The notes under the pieces: generated by a model
Seen by the model: only the letters and a program-made list of their open reading frames with translations
What the model was told of the DNA's origin: nothing
The model's database searches: none
In this document: one piece after another, positions 46,059 through 53,899 of the stretch
Layout of the letters: every line of letters begins with the position of its first letter
Numbering within the stretch: position 1 is the first letter of the stretch
Made by a program: the position numbers and the translations under genes
NCBI GenBank assembly: GCA_963849115.1
Contig: CAWKGK010000001.1
Span: 272,307 to 336,306, forward strand
DNA from: JACDAL01 sp963849115
Lineage (GTDB): Bacteria > Actinomycetota > CADDZG01 > WHSQ01
DNA: 64,000 bases
Direction of reading: 5' to 3'

Positions 46059-46427
46059 ATGCTAGATCACCTGGCGATCCAGGTCGCCGACATAGAAGCG
46101 AGCGCGAAGTTCTACGACTCGGTTCTAGCCCCCTTGGGCTACGAGCGCGTGCTGGACTTCGGTGAGGTGGTCGGGTTCGGCCGCGAGGGCCGGCCGCAGT
46201 TCTGGCTCGGCCCTGTGACGACAAAGGGCGAAGCCCGTGAAGTACATGTGGCCTTCGAGGCCGCCGATCGCGACAAGGTCGTCGAATTTCGCGACGCAGC
46301 GACGGCCGCGGGAGCCGAGGTCCTCCACGAACCCCGGGTATTTCCCGAGTACCACCAGAACTACTTCGGGGCTTTTGTGCGCGACCCGGACGGGAACAAC
46401 GTCGAGGCTGTCTGTCACTTGCCGTAG
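46059..46427 (+). CDS. VOC/glyoxalase-family protein
   Basis: A 122-residue vicinal-oxygen-chelate protein: MLDHLAIQVADIEASAKFYDSV at the start, HVAFEAADRDKVVEFRDAA in the middle and FVRDPDGNNVEAVCH at the end, with His and Glu metal-ligand positions in place. AAAGGAGGCGG lies just before the ATG, which fixes the start although the frame is open to 45849. It is intact, unlike the frameshifted VOC gene at 4367. The substrate is unknown. Confidence 0.85.
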   Translation: MLDHLAIQVADIEASAKFYDSVLAPLGYERVLDFGEVVGFGREGRPQFWLGPVTTKGEAREVHVAFEAADRDKVVEFRDAATAAGAEVLHEPRVFPEYHQNYFGAFVRDPDGNNVEAVCHLP

Positions 46428-46449
46428 ACGACAGCCTTTGCACCGGCAC

Positions 46450-47208
46450 TCATGAAGCGACGAAGTCGGGGTCGAACCCGTAGGGGAGCTCCAGGCGGTT
46501 CGCCGACATCAACCCCTTGTCGGACAGAATGTCGCGCGTGCTGCCGTCGGCAACGAGAGTTCCTTCGTTCATCAGCAAAGAACGCGGACAAAGCTCGAGC
46601 GCGTACGGCAGGTCGTGCGAGACCATGAGCATGGTCAGGTCTAGACTCTTGAGGATCTCGGCGAGCTCTCGCCTGCTGGCCGGGTCGAGATTCGAGGTGG
46701 GCTCGTCCAGCACCAGGATCTCGGGCTCCATGGCCAAGACGGTTGCAACGGCCACGCGTCTTCGCTGCCCGAAGCTCAAATGATGCGGGGGCCTATCCGA
46801 GAAGTCCTCCATGCCCACCGCAGACAGCGCCGCCTTGACCCGAACGTCGGTCTCTTCGGAGCTCAGGCCGAGATTCCTCGGCCCGAACGCAACATCTTCG
46901 AAGACCGTCGGCATGAAGAGCTGGTCGTCCGGGTCCTGGAACACGATCCCCACGCGCCGGCGCACCTCCTTCAGGTTCTCTTTCTTGACCTCGAGCCCTC
47001 CAACGAAAACACTCCCCACGCTTGGCTTCAGGACGCCGTTCAGATGCAACACCAGGGTCGTCTTGCCGGCGCCGTTGGGACCTAGCAGCGCGACACGCTC
47101 TCCCCGCTCGATGGCCACGCCACAATCGAAGAGGGCCTGGTGACCGTCCGGATATGTGTACGCAAGAGCGCGCACCTCGAGCGCATAGCTTCTCAACGGG
47201 TCGCCCAT
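46450..47208 (-). CDS. cbiO: cobalt/nickel ECF transporter ATPase CbiO
   Basis: A 252-residue ABC ATPase of the energy-coupling-factor type: Walker A GPNGAGKTT (about 46-54), Q-loop VGIVFQDPDDQLF with the ECF-specific DPDDQ, FEDVAFGPRN, signature LSFGQRRRVAVA (a Phe variant of LSGGQ that ECF ATPases often show) and Walker B EILVLDEPTSNLDP. It overlaps the end of cbiQ by 16 bp. It energises metal uptake with CbiM, the PDGLE protein and CbiQ encoded upstream. The frame is open well beyond 47208, but homology begins there. Confidence 0.9.
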   Translation of the reverse strand: MGDPLRSYALEVRALAYTYPDGHQALFDCGVAIERGERVALLGPNGAGKTTLVLHLNGVLKPSVGSVFVGGLEVKKENLKEVRRRVGIVFQDPDDQLFMPTVFEDVAFGPRNLGLSSEETDVRVKAALSAVGMEDFSDRPPHHLSFGQRRRVAVATVLAMEPEILVLDEPTSNLDPASRRELAEILKSLDLTMLMVSHDLPYALELCPRSLLMNEGTLVADGSTRDILSDKGLMSANRLELPYGFDPDFVAS

Positions 47209-47957
47209 GCCACCGCCGCCACCATCGACGCGAGCAGGGGCAGAGCAAGCGCCGCAGCCCATCGACTCACGGGGACCGTCGGGTCGTGATCGAGAGGCAT
47301 AGTGCCCGAATAGCCCCTGGACACCATCGCCAGGTAGACGCGCTCGCCTCGCTCGAACGACCTGATGAACAGCGTCCCCGCGGACGATGCGATAGCGCGA
47401 GCCTGCCAGAACCAGCGCGGATCGTAGCCGCGCGATTCGCGCGCGATCCTCATGCGGGTGAGCTCGCCCGTGATTACGTCCGCGTAGCGCACCATGAAGC
47501 CGGCTATCGCTGTCATCAGCCGCGGCATGCGAAGGTGCTCGAGCCCGTGCAAGATCTCGGCGATGGGCGTTGTGGCTCCCAGAAGGACCGTGGTGGCCAG
47601 CCCAAGCGTCGCCTTGATCAGTATGTTCCAAGCGGCCCACAGCCCGTCGATAGAGAGCGAGACACCGAGCACGTCGAGCCGCTCTCCCCGCCCAATGAGC
47701 GGAAGGAACACAGCGAAGAGCACAAAGGGCGTCTCGACGACGAGCCGCTTCGCAACGAACCACGGCGATACCTGCGCCAGACGCGCCACGACGATGAGCA
47801 ACAACGCGTAGACGCCGTAAGCCCAGAACTCCTCAGTGGGCGTCGCGACGACTGCCAGGACGAACAGGAAGGCCGCCAGGACCTTGCACTGAGGAGCTAG
47901 GCGGTGGACCAGGCTGTCCCGGTGAACGAAGAGTCCGTGGGCGTGCCCGCCGCTCAG
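47193..47957 (-). CDS. cbiQ: cobalt/nickel ECF transporter membrane subunit CbiQ, CTG start
   Basis: A 254-residue T-component. From the first possible ATG/GTG-type start the protein would lose its conserved N-terminus. The homologous start SGGHAHGLFVHRDSLVHRL is encoded in frame immediately upstream, beginning with CTG at 47957, whose last two bases begin the TGA stop of the PDGLE gene. This CTGA overlap takes the place of the usual ATGA and suggests a rare CTG start helped by coupling. Membrane helices follow (AAFLFVLAVVATP onward), plus the coupling motif with ARESRGYDPRWFW and VSRGYSG. It pairs with CbiO. Confidence 0.85.
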   Translation of the reverse strand: MSGGHAHGLFVHRDSLVHRLAPQCKVLAAFLFVLAVVATPTEEFWAYGVYALLLIVVARLAQVSPWFVAKRLVVETPFVLFAVFLPLIGRGERLDVLGVSLSIDGLWAAWNILIKATLGLATTVLLGATTPIAEILHGLEHLRMPRLMTAIAGFMVRYADVITGELTRMRIARESRGYDPRWFWQARAIASSAGTLFIRSFERGERVYLAMVSRGYSGTMPLDHDPTVPVSRWAAALALPLLASMVAAVAWATR

Positions 47958-48286
47958 GAAGCTCCCCTCGGAGAACCGCCTTCATTGCGGGCCCTGAAGC
48001 TGCGGAGTGCCCCGAACAACGCGAGGCCGACCCCGAAGGTGATCAGCACTCCGATCAGGCCCGAGAGTCCCTTGCTCATCCTCTTGCCGTCCACGCCCTT
48101 GACCACATATCCGGCGAGTGGACTCTCCTCGAGTGCGTGGGCCTCCTGTTGCTCGTCGAAGCCCTTGTCGATCGCAACCTTATTGAGGCCGTCCGGGCTG
48201 CTGCTGGCAAAGGGACTGACGAGGAGGGCCAGCCCGATCGCCACCAACAGCCCTGAGAGGATGAATATCTTGGTGTTGTCCTTCAC
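47954..48286 (-). CDS. PDGLE-domain protein (CbiN-like subunit)
   Basis: A 110-residue membrane protein with an N-terminal helix (about 6-26, FILSGLLVAIGLALLVSPF), the diagnostic SSPDGLNKVA motif and a C-terminal helix (LSGLIGVLITFGVGLALFG). PDGLE proteins replace CbiN in many actinobacterial cobalt/nickel ECF systems. It lies between cbiM and cbiQ; its stop overlaps the inferred CTG start of cbiQ. Confidence 0.85.
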   Translation of the reverse strand: MKDNTKIFILSGLLVAIGLALLVSPFASSSPDGLNKVAIDKGFDEQQEAHALEESPLAGYVVKGVDGKRMSKGLSGLIGVLITFGVGLALFGALRSFRARNEGGSPRGAS

Positions 48287-48288
48287 TT

Positions 48289-48975
48289 CTATCCCCCGGT
48301 CGCTTCCGCAGCTCGCATTTCAACAGGGACGGTAAGACCCGCCGCTCCGTAGACCAGGTCCGGGCGCACGTTAAGGACGGCGCCGATAGTTGCTCCGGTG
48401 ATGAGGCCCTCGCCGACGCCGATCAATGTATGAACGCCGATCATCGCCGTCGCGACTGTAGCCACGGAGGCGTTGCCGGTTCCACCGATTGCGTACTCGA
48501 GCGTGAAGAAGAGCGCCGACAGGGGGACCGAGATCGCCGCAACGATGCCTGAGGCAGTGGCGATCGATCCCTTCGTAGTAGGCAGCAGCCTTCTGAGCAC
48601 AGCGAACAGTGCGTAGCCGCCCAAGGACGTGACGAGGGCCATGTTGAGGATGTTCAGCCCCAGAGCCGTCAGCCCTCCGTCCGCGAACAGGGCCTGGACC
48701 AGCAGCACGACGGCAACGCAAATGGCGCCGACCCACGGGCCCACCAGCACTGCGGCGAGGACCCCCCCGAGCAGGTGGCCACTGGTGCCCCCCGCAACAG
48801 GGAAGTTCAGCATCTGGACCGCGAATATGAACGCCGCCACGAGTCCGGCGAGCGGCACCTGTTTGTCCTCCATGACGGCGGCGGCCCTCTTCGAGGCGAC
48901 ACCCAGCCCCCCCGCGGCCACGCCGCCGGCCACCAGCGAGGTCCCGGCGTTGATAAAGCCGTCAGGTATGTGCAT
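48289..48975 (-). CDS. cbiM: cobalt/nickel ECF transporter substrate subunit CbiM
   Basis: A 228-residue S-component beginning MHIPDGFIN, the metal-binding N-terminus of CbiM/NikM, whose His2 is a metal ligand. Further landmarks are QMLNFPVAGGTSGHLLGG and the final helices. The ATG at 48975 has GAGGGGAGGGG upstream, and trimming to it gives the conserved start exactly. Cobalt and nickel versions cannot be told apart from sequence alone. It is the first gene of the cbiM-PDGLE-cbiQ-cbiO operon. Confidence 0.9.
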   Translation of the reverse strand: MHIPDGFINAGTSLVAGGVAAGGLGVASKRAAAVMEDKQVPLAGLVAAFIFAVQMLNFPVAGGTSGHLLGGVLAAVLVGPWVGAICVAVVLLVQALFADGGLTALGLNILNMALVTSLGGYALFAVLRRLLPTTKGSIATASGIVAAISVPLSALFFTLEYAIGGTGNASVATVATAMIGVHTLIGVGEGLITGATIGAVLNVRPDLVYGAAGLTVPVEMRAAEATGG

Positions 48976-49021
48976 GCGTCCCCTCCCCTCAGAGTTAACT
49001 CGTCCCTGCAGCTTACCGTAG

Positions 49022-49037
49022 TTGCAATACTTAGCAA
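49022..49037. promoter_or_regulatory. candidate Fur/Nur-family operator upstream of cbiM
   Basis: TTGCAATACTTAGCAA is an AT-rich imperfect inverted repeat (TTGC...GCAA) in an otherwise GC-rich gap, 47 bp before the cbiM start. It resembles the nickel-responsive Nur box (TTGCAA-N5-TTGCAA), but with N4 spacing. The Fur-family regulator gene is immediately upstream. No cobalamin riboswitch was seen in this 94-bp gap. Confidence 0.45.
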
Positions 49038-49056
49038 TTAGGCTTTCCCAACCCAA

Positions 49057-49070
49057 GCAGATCGATCTGC
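49057..49070. promoter_or_regulatory. perfect 14-bp palindrome at the Fur gene stop
   Basis: GCAGATCGATCTGC is a perfect palindrome directly after the TAG stop of the Fur-family gene and 82 bp upstream of cbiM. It could be part of a regulator site or a transcript-end element. No partner copy was noticed elsewhere in the window. Confidence 0.3.
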
Positions 49071-49528
49071 TAGCGGCGGCTGGGAGAGTCACGCCCTTGC
49101 TTTGCCCGGCACTTCTCGCACAGGCCGGAGATCGCGAAATGGGCCAAGTCTGCTGAGAAACCATGGCGATCGAGGAAGAGCCGCTCCAGCGGCTGAACGT
49201 CGCGTCGGGACAGACTGACGTTCTGTCCACAGCTCGAGCACGTCAGGTGCACGTGATCCGCTTCGGGAGCGCGGTGGTACTCGACGCCATCTTCGAAGTG
49301 CGTGTGGACGAGGACACCGAGCTCGTCGAGAAGGCTGAGGGTTCTGTAGACGGTAGAGGCGTTGACCCCCGGAACCCGATGCGCAACCACGGTGGCCAGG
49401 CGGGTGGCGCTGATGTGGTCCCGAGCCCGCATCACCTCCGAGACGATCGCCCGACGCTGAGGAGTGACCCTCAGCCCCCTTTGTCGCAGCATCTCCAATA
49501 CTTGGGCGGTCTCCTGATCGGCATGCAT
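49070..49528 (-). CDS. Fur-family transcriptional regulator
   Basis: A 152-residue Fur-type repressor: winged helix (about 12-85; RGLRVTPQRRAIVSEVM, HISATRLATVVAHRV, NASTVYRTLSLLDELGVL), then the metal-sensing domain with FEDGVEYHRAPEADHVHLTCSSCGQ. CxxC pairs occur at TCSSC and LCEKC, giving a structural zinc site. Its position upstream of the cobalt/nickel importer suggests that it is the metal sensor (Nur- or Zur-like) controlling cbiM and perhaps itself. A partial dyad TGCTG...CAGCA lies before its own start, near 49543-49565. Confidence 0.9.
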   Translation of the reverse strand: MHADQETAQVLEMLRQRGLRVTPQRRAIVSEVMRARDHISATRLATVVAHRVPGVNASTVYRTLSLLDELGVLVHTHFEDGVEYHRAPEADHVHLTCSSCGQNVSLSRRDVQPLERLFLDRHGFSADLAHFAISGLCEKCRAKQGRDSPSRR

Positions 49529-49852
49529 CCCGCCAAGGATAGCTGCTGCAACTCGCTGCTACAGCATGCCTTCGGTCCATGAACCCGACGCGTCAACCCC
49601 GGCGGGCATGCGCAATAGGTTGACGAGATGAAGGTGCTGGACTGCGACGACCTACTACAGCCTGTGATCTGCCTGACAGTGGCTCCGGCCCCCGGATCAC
49701 ACCCGTCTCCTCACGCTAGCTAGAGTTTGCTTCGAGCTGAGTTCAGTCGCCCCGCCATCCGACCTAAGAGTGCGAAGATTTGTTCGCGCCCTGGGTTGTG
49801 CTTGAACCGCTGCGGGTTAAAACTCAAAGCACCGACGAGAAGGGAGGCTCGC
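49529..49852. other. intergenic region, divergent from the Fur gene
   Basis: 324 bp without a convincing gene. It holds the putative autoregulatory dyad TGCTGCAACTCGCTGCTACA next to the Fur start and a moderately AT-rich part before the GYD gene. No RNA gene or terminator was recognised. Confidence 0.5.
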
Positions 49853-50173
49853 ATGCCGAAATACCTCATTAAGGTGTCCTACACGCCTGAAGGAGCTCGG
49901 GGCATCGCCAAGGAGGGGGGTACCAGTAGGCGCGACTACATCGACAAGCTCCTACAGAATTCGGGCGGCACAATGGAGTTGTTCTACTTTGCTTTCGGTG
50001 AGGACGACGCATTCGTGATCTGCGATTTGCCCGACAACGTCACGGCGGCGTCGATCGGTTTGACAGTCAACTCTAGTGCGGCCGTCCATCTCAAGACAGT
50101 TGCGCTGTTGACACCTGAGGAACTGGACCAGGCCACTCGCAAGACCGTGGACTACCGCCCTCCGGGGGGGTAG
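49853..50173 (+). CDS. GYD-domain protein
   Basis: A 106-residue dimeric alpha/beta-barrel protein: MPKYLIKVSYTPEGARGI at the start, GGTMELFYFAFGEDDAFVI in the middle and AVHLKTVALLTPEELDQA near the end. These are the hallmarks of GYD-domain proteins, which are small and cytoplasmic with unknown ligands. An AAGGGAGG site precedes the ATG, fixing the start although the frame is open from 49727. Confidence 0.85.
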   Translation: MPKYLIKVSYTPEGARGIAKEGGTSRRDYIDKLLQNSGGTMELFYFAFGEDDAFVICDLPDNVTAASIGLTVNSSAAVHLKTVALLTPEELDQATRKTVDYRPPGG

Positions 50174-50597
50174 CCGGAAACCGAGGGAGGGGCAGCGCAC
50201 GTCTCGGGGAAGCGGGACGCCGGGCTCCGGGCCTGCCCCTCGTCGGTGAGCCTGTCACTCGGTGCATTACGGCACGTTCCCGGATCTCAGGCGGGTACCT
50301 GTGTCTGTTTGGCATGGCTCCATCCTCCCAACACAGGAGCCTCCACCGACCGGGGCAGTACAAGCGCGTCGGCTAAGACACTCCAAAAAAGTTGGGGCAC
50401 CACAGTGCTGCGTTCGGCCTGACGGTGTCCGGGCACCTTTCGACGCCGACCTCGACGCCCTAGCCGACCGGCTGTATACCCCGGCCGAAGGAGCGCCTAG
50501 TGAGCCAGGTCGACGCCCGTCGCGTGGAAAACCAGGGATGGCCCCAGCGGCACTGGGAACGCGTGCCACCTCGATAAACTACCTTCTGAATGCTGAG
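50174..50597. other. intergenic region with no supported gene
   Basis: 424 bp between the convergent GYD gene and the secreted protein gene. Short frames are present on both strands but none shows a domain or ribosome site. I see nothing specific here. Confidence 0.5.
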
Positions 50598-51077
50598 CTA
50601 GGGCTTCAATGTGAAGGTGAAGAACGTGCGTCGCTTCGCCTCCCTAACATTGACCGTGCCGCTCGCTCCGGCATAGGCCCCAGTACCCCCGGTGACGGTG
50701 AAAGCAGCGCCTTTTCTCAGATTCGAGAAGGTACTTGTTCCTGCCGCCTCAATCTTGCCAGCGCCAAGCACGAAGGTTGCACCGACCCGGAATATCGCAT
50801 CGTTCTTGCCGATTTGCCGGATTAGCGTGACATTGACGACTTCGCGGCCGACCTTCTTCTTCGTACCGGATCTGTAGAGCGGTTTCACTTGGAGGACGAA
50901 GTCCCCGGCTATTTTCTTCTGGCCACCATTGTTGATGAATTTCTCGGAGCCGGTTCTATGGCGTTCGTAGACCTTTATCGTCGACGCCTGTTGAGATGAG
51001 GCTGGGATCAAAGAGGCCCCCAGCAATCCGGCTCCTGTGAGAAGTGCGAGCGTAGCGAGCAGGCCGATCTTGCGCAT
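50598..51077 (-). CDS. secreted beta-barrel protein, allene-oxide-cyclase/dirigent-like
   Basis: A 159-residue exported protein. Residues 1-30 are a signal peptide (basic MRKIG, then LLATLALLTGAGLLGASLIP). The mature part has FVLGAGKIEAAGTSTFS and AFTVTGGTGAYAGASGTVNV, a motif shared by dirigent and allene-oxide-cyclase-barrel proteins of bacteria, whose ligands are mostly unknown. The start has a weak purine-rich upstream. It is isolated from other genes. Confidence 0.7.
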   Translation of the reverse strand: MRKIGLLATLALLTGAGLLGASLIPASSQQASTIKVYERHRTGSEKFINNGGQKKIAGDFVLQVKPLYRSGTKKKVGREVVNVTLIRQIGKNDAIFRVGATFVLGAGKIEAAGTSTFSNLRKGAAFTVTGGTGAYAGASGTVNVREAKRRTFFTFTLKP

Positions 51078-51727
51078 TTCGCCCCCTTGCGTAGGGCCCG
51101 TTCCCGGGCATCGTGACTTCGTACATTAGCACCTAGGGCGAGCCGCTTTCAGGGAGCGGGGGGCGCGGCGAGTTCAAGGCGCACCATGTCTAGAACGCAC
51201 CATGCCTGGAACGCACCAAGCTGGTGCAGCGTTCATTTGAGCTCGAAATGAGAGCTTTACGTTCGTGCTGCAATTTGTTGCACGCCAAAACCAATCACGA
51301 CACCTGTCTTGGTTCAGTGGGCCTGTAAAAGTGCCACCTGATGCTTGCGCGTTGGCTAGCGTGATGCTTGACGTGGAGCCCATCGGCTCGCACCTTGCGG
51401 ACCGGCCCTTTTCTGAATCGAGCCCAGGGCTGGGTACACCTCTTCCTTGAGCTGGCCCGAGGCCCCTCGTTGTCGAGATCGGCATACCGGGCACGGGCTC
51501 GGCCCTCCACACGAAAGCAGCCGGCGCGCGGCCTCGGCAGTGTGACTAGCAAACGGGAGGTTAGCCCTGACAGGAAGATCCCCCGGTCCTTATTGCTATG
51601 GCGCGGGGAGGATTCTTCCGCCCCCGTACACAGCCTGGACGCGCTTGGTAAGGTTCGATCTGTGTTCCAGCGGCGCGTACTGTCGGGGAAGAAATGACCT
51701 TCCGGGGTCGATAAGAGGGGAGTGGTG
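51078..51727. other. long intergenic region with short tandem repeats
   Basis: 650 bp with no convincing gene. Apart from the three-copy repeat at 51178-51223 and the palindrome AACGCACCA/TGGTGC-A-GCGTT that it forms at its end, I see no conserved motif. Frames on both strands look like antisense or chance frames. Confidence 0.5.
51178..51223. repeat. three imperfect 15-16 bp tandem repeats
   Basis: GGCGCACCATGTCTA, GAACGCACCATGCCTG and GAACGCACCAAGCTG follow one another directly. The last copy runs into a short inverted repeat (GCACCA/TGGTGC). They lie about 100 bp upstream of the secreted-protein start and could be protein-binding sites. Confidence 0.5.
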
Positions 51728-52042
51728 ATGGCTGGATTTGTACAGATTATCGAGTACCAGACTTCTCGTATCGAGGAGGTCGCCGCCTTAGGTAATGAGT
51801 TTCGGGAGCAGATGGCGCAAGGCCAAGAAGGGCCAAAGCCACTAGGAGGGACAATAACCGCGGACAAGGACCGGGCCGGCTATTACCTTAGTCTCGTGGA
51901 GTTCGAATCGTACGAAGCCGCAATGGAAGCCACCAACCACCCAGAGACGCAAGAGTTCTTTGGTCGCCTGTCGCAGCTCATGGATGGGCCTCCCAAGTTC
52001 TACAACCTCGAAGTAGTGCAAACATGGCGGATGGGAGACTGA
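51728..52042 (+). CDS. small dimeric alpha/beta-barrel-like protein
   Basis: A 104-residue cytoplasmic protein: FVQIIEYQTSRIEEVAALGNEF, YYLSLVEFESYEAAMEATNHPE, then a C-terminal strand. The strand-helix-strand spacing fits the ABM/dimeric alpha-beta barrel superfamily, without a specific family match. An alternative GTG start lies two codons upstream (51722). A GAGGGG site precedes the start. Confidence 0.65.
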   Translation: MAGFVQIIEYQTSRIEEVAALGNEFREQMAQGQEGPKPLGGTITADKDRAGYYLSLVEFESYEAAMEATNHPETQEFFGRLSQLMDGPPKFYNLEVVQTWRMGD

Positions 52043-52109
52043 GAGTCTCCCTTTCAGGGGTATCGCTTCGCACAAGGCGGATCTCGACACCGCACTGACC
52101 GATCGCGGT

Positions 52110-52388
52110 GTGCTCGGACGCGACGCTGAGATCAGCGTGATCGAGACCTTCATCCATGAAATGGGTGTGCATGCTTCCGCCTTGACGCTGAAGGGCGACG
52201 CCGGGATCGGGAAGACCACGCTCTGGAAGCTCGCCGTTGGTGCCGTCGAAGCGCGAGGGCACGTAGTGTTCCGATGCAGGGGCTCGCAGACAGAAGGATA
52301 TCTGTCGTTCGCCGCACTTGGAGACCTACTGGTCAGCACCCAAACGGAGATGACTAGCGCGCAAACCGCGACGATCACCAGCGCATAG
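52110..52388 (+). pseudogene. N-terminal remnant of a LuxR-type AAA regulator
   Basis: The frame reads VLGRDAEISVIETF, LKGDAGIGKTTLWKLAVGA (an intact P-loop), HVVFRCRGSQTEGYLSFAAL, the opening of large LuxR-family ATPase regulators. It stops after about 92 codons, whereas such proteins have 800-900 residues. No DNA-binding tail exists downstream. It is a truncated remnant that starts without a proper start region (upstream LTDRG is in frame). Confidence 0.7.
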
Positions 52389-52889
52389 AACGCCTTCGAA
52401 GACCAGTTTGCGGCCGGTCGCCTGAAATGACCCATCACTGTGGCCTCTCGTCGAGGTTCAATTCGTTAGGCAGACAGCGTCAACTGGCCAGCAGACCTAC
52501 CCTACTGCCATATTGATCTCGAACGTCCGCGCTACCACATACGACTTCCCTTGCAAGGTGTCCGATAACGGCCCTCGCCTTGCTCGCGTGCTTGTCAGCC
52601 TTGGATGCGCGGACTCGACTTCAGGACATTGACTACAGGGAATTCTGATACCGGCCGAGGTCGCCAACGTTCGGGTGCCCAGAGATCGAACCTCGGCCGA
52701 CAGGCTCCTTACGTGCTCTGGGTGTGCAGCAAAAAGTTCCTGATCTGTACATCCTGTGAAACGACCGGCAAACAGTTTGCATTTGCTCGACTTGCTTGAA
52801 ACCGGAAGGCCAAGTACCCGCCCTTGCACGACCCAACCGAAACGGCATACTCTGGCCTTACTGGACCGCATCGACAAGGGGAGGAAACG
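52389..52889. other. intergenic region with no supported gene
   Basis: 501 bp after the regulator remnant, somewhat lower in GC than its surroundings. Only short frames are present, without ribosome sites. It may be decayed sequence from the truncated regulator or its neighbour, but nothing recognisable remains. Confidence 0.5.
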
Positions 52890-53183
52890 ATGAACGCGCG
52901 CGTGAGCTTGTATGAAGTCGCTCCGGGAGGAGACGTAGACGCCGCCGTAAAAGGGTTTGAGGACGCCATGGAACCATTGCGAGGCTTGGAGGGCCACCAA
53001 GGGGCGACGCTCTTGGTCTCCAGGGACAGTGGGAAGGCGATCACCATCACGTATTGGGATACCGAAGAACACCTGCGTTCGTCCGTCGAGCAGGCGAACA
53101 AGCTCCGTCAAGAAGCGGCGGAAGCAGGTGGGCTCTCGATTCAGAGCGTAGATCACTACGAGGTCGCGTTGGAGACCCGCTAG
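52890..53183 (+). CDS. antibiotic-biosynthesis-monooxygenase-like small protein
   Basis: A 97-residue protein with the ABM-like strand-helix-strand pattern: ARVSLYEVAPGGDVDAAVKGF, GHQGATLLVSRDSGKAITIT and YWDTEEHLRSSVEQANKLRQ. GGGGAGGAAACG precedes the ATG at 52890, which is clearly the start. Members are small oxygenase-like or ligand-binding dimers of unknown role. It stands alone between two regulator remnants. Confidence 0.72.
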   Translation: MNARVSLYEVAPGGDVDAAVKGFEDAMEPLRGLEGHQGATLLVSRDSGKAITITYWDTEEHLRSSVEQANKLRQEAAEAGGLSIQSVDHYEVALETR

Positions 53184-53376
53184 GGTCGCGTTTCATCCCG
53201 ATACCACCGAACCGGGCGGCGAGCTCAGAACGCGTTTTATCTCTCAATCTGACGGTCGGTTGTTGAACCGCTCTCTGCCCAGGGTGATGCACTACTCGAG
53301 CTCATCGTAGAGACGCAGCATCCTCTTTGGATGCCCGTCCTCGACCGCCAAGGGATCGCTCGGGGTAGGCCTCAAC

Positions 53377-53610
53377 GTGCTCAGTCATGTCATTGTCACT
53401 GTGGGGCGGTCCCATGATCAGATAACGGCGATCGTCGAGGACGACGGGGTCGGGGGCGCCGACCCGGCTCGAGGGTCGGGCTTGCGAGGTTTGGCCGACA
53501 GGGTCGAGGCGCTCGGGGGACGGCTGCACATCCAGAGCCCGACCGGGGCCGGCACGCGGCTGGCTGCGAAGCTGCCGATAAGCTGGGCAGGCATCACCGA
53601 CTCCTCCTGA
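53377..53610 (+). pseudogene. C-terminal remnant of a sensor histidine kinase (HATPase domain)
   Basis: The frame ends with IVEDDGVGGADPARGSGLRG, LADRVEALGGRLHIQSP and GAGTRLAAKLP, the G1/G2-box part of a NarL-type histidine kinase ATPase domain. The N-box (Asn) region upstream is degenerate, and no dimerisation or sensor part precedes it. It is a 5'-truncated remnant, possibly from the same lost signalling locus as the regulator remnant at 52110. Confidence 0.7.
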
Positions 53611-53899
53611 CTGCTACTCCCGTCATCTTCGGCCTCCCCTCCCTTCGAGTAGAAGGCACGGTGAGGCATGCAGGCTGACCTGCAGGAACGAGACCGCGAT
53701 CCGATTTTGAGCCGCCACCCAAAGCGCCAACGCGACTCGTTCCCCCATCCACCCCTGCCATCTCGGAGCTGGGACAGGACCATCAGCCTCCCCTGTGTGG
53801 CGAACACTTCGGGCGTCCGTGCGCACGCCGCAAGAAAGGGGCAAGGTGCCGAAGGGCATCAGCCCGACTTCTCAAGGATCCAGCAGGCGGAACACGGGT

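Noticed and set aside
48976..49069. Cobalamin riboswitch upstream of cbiM
   Set aside because: The gap is only 94 bp and lacks a B12-box-like sequence.
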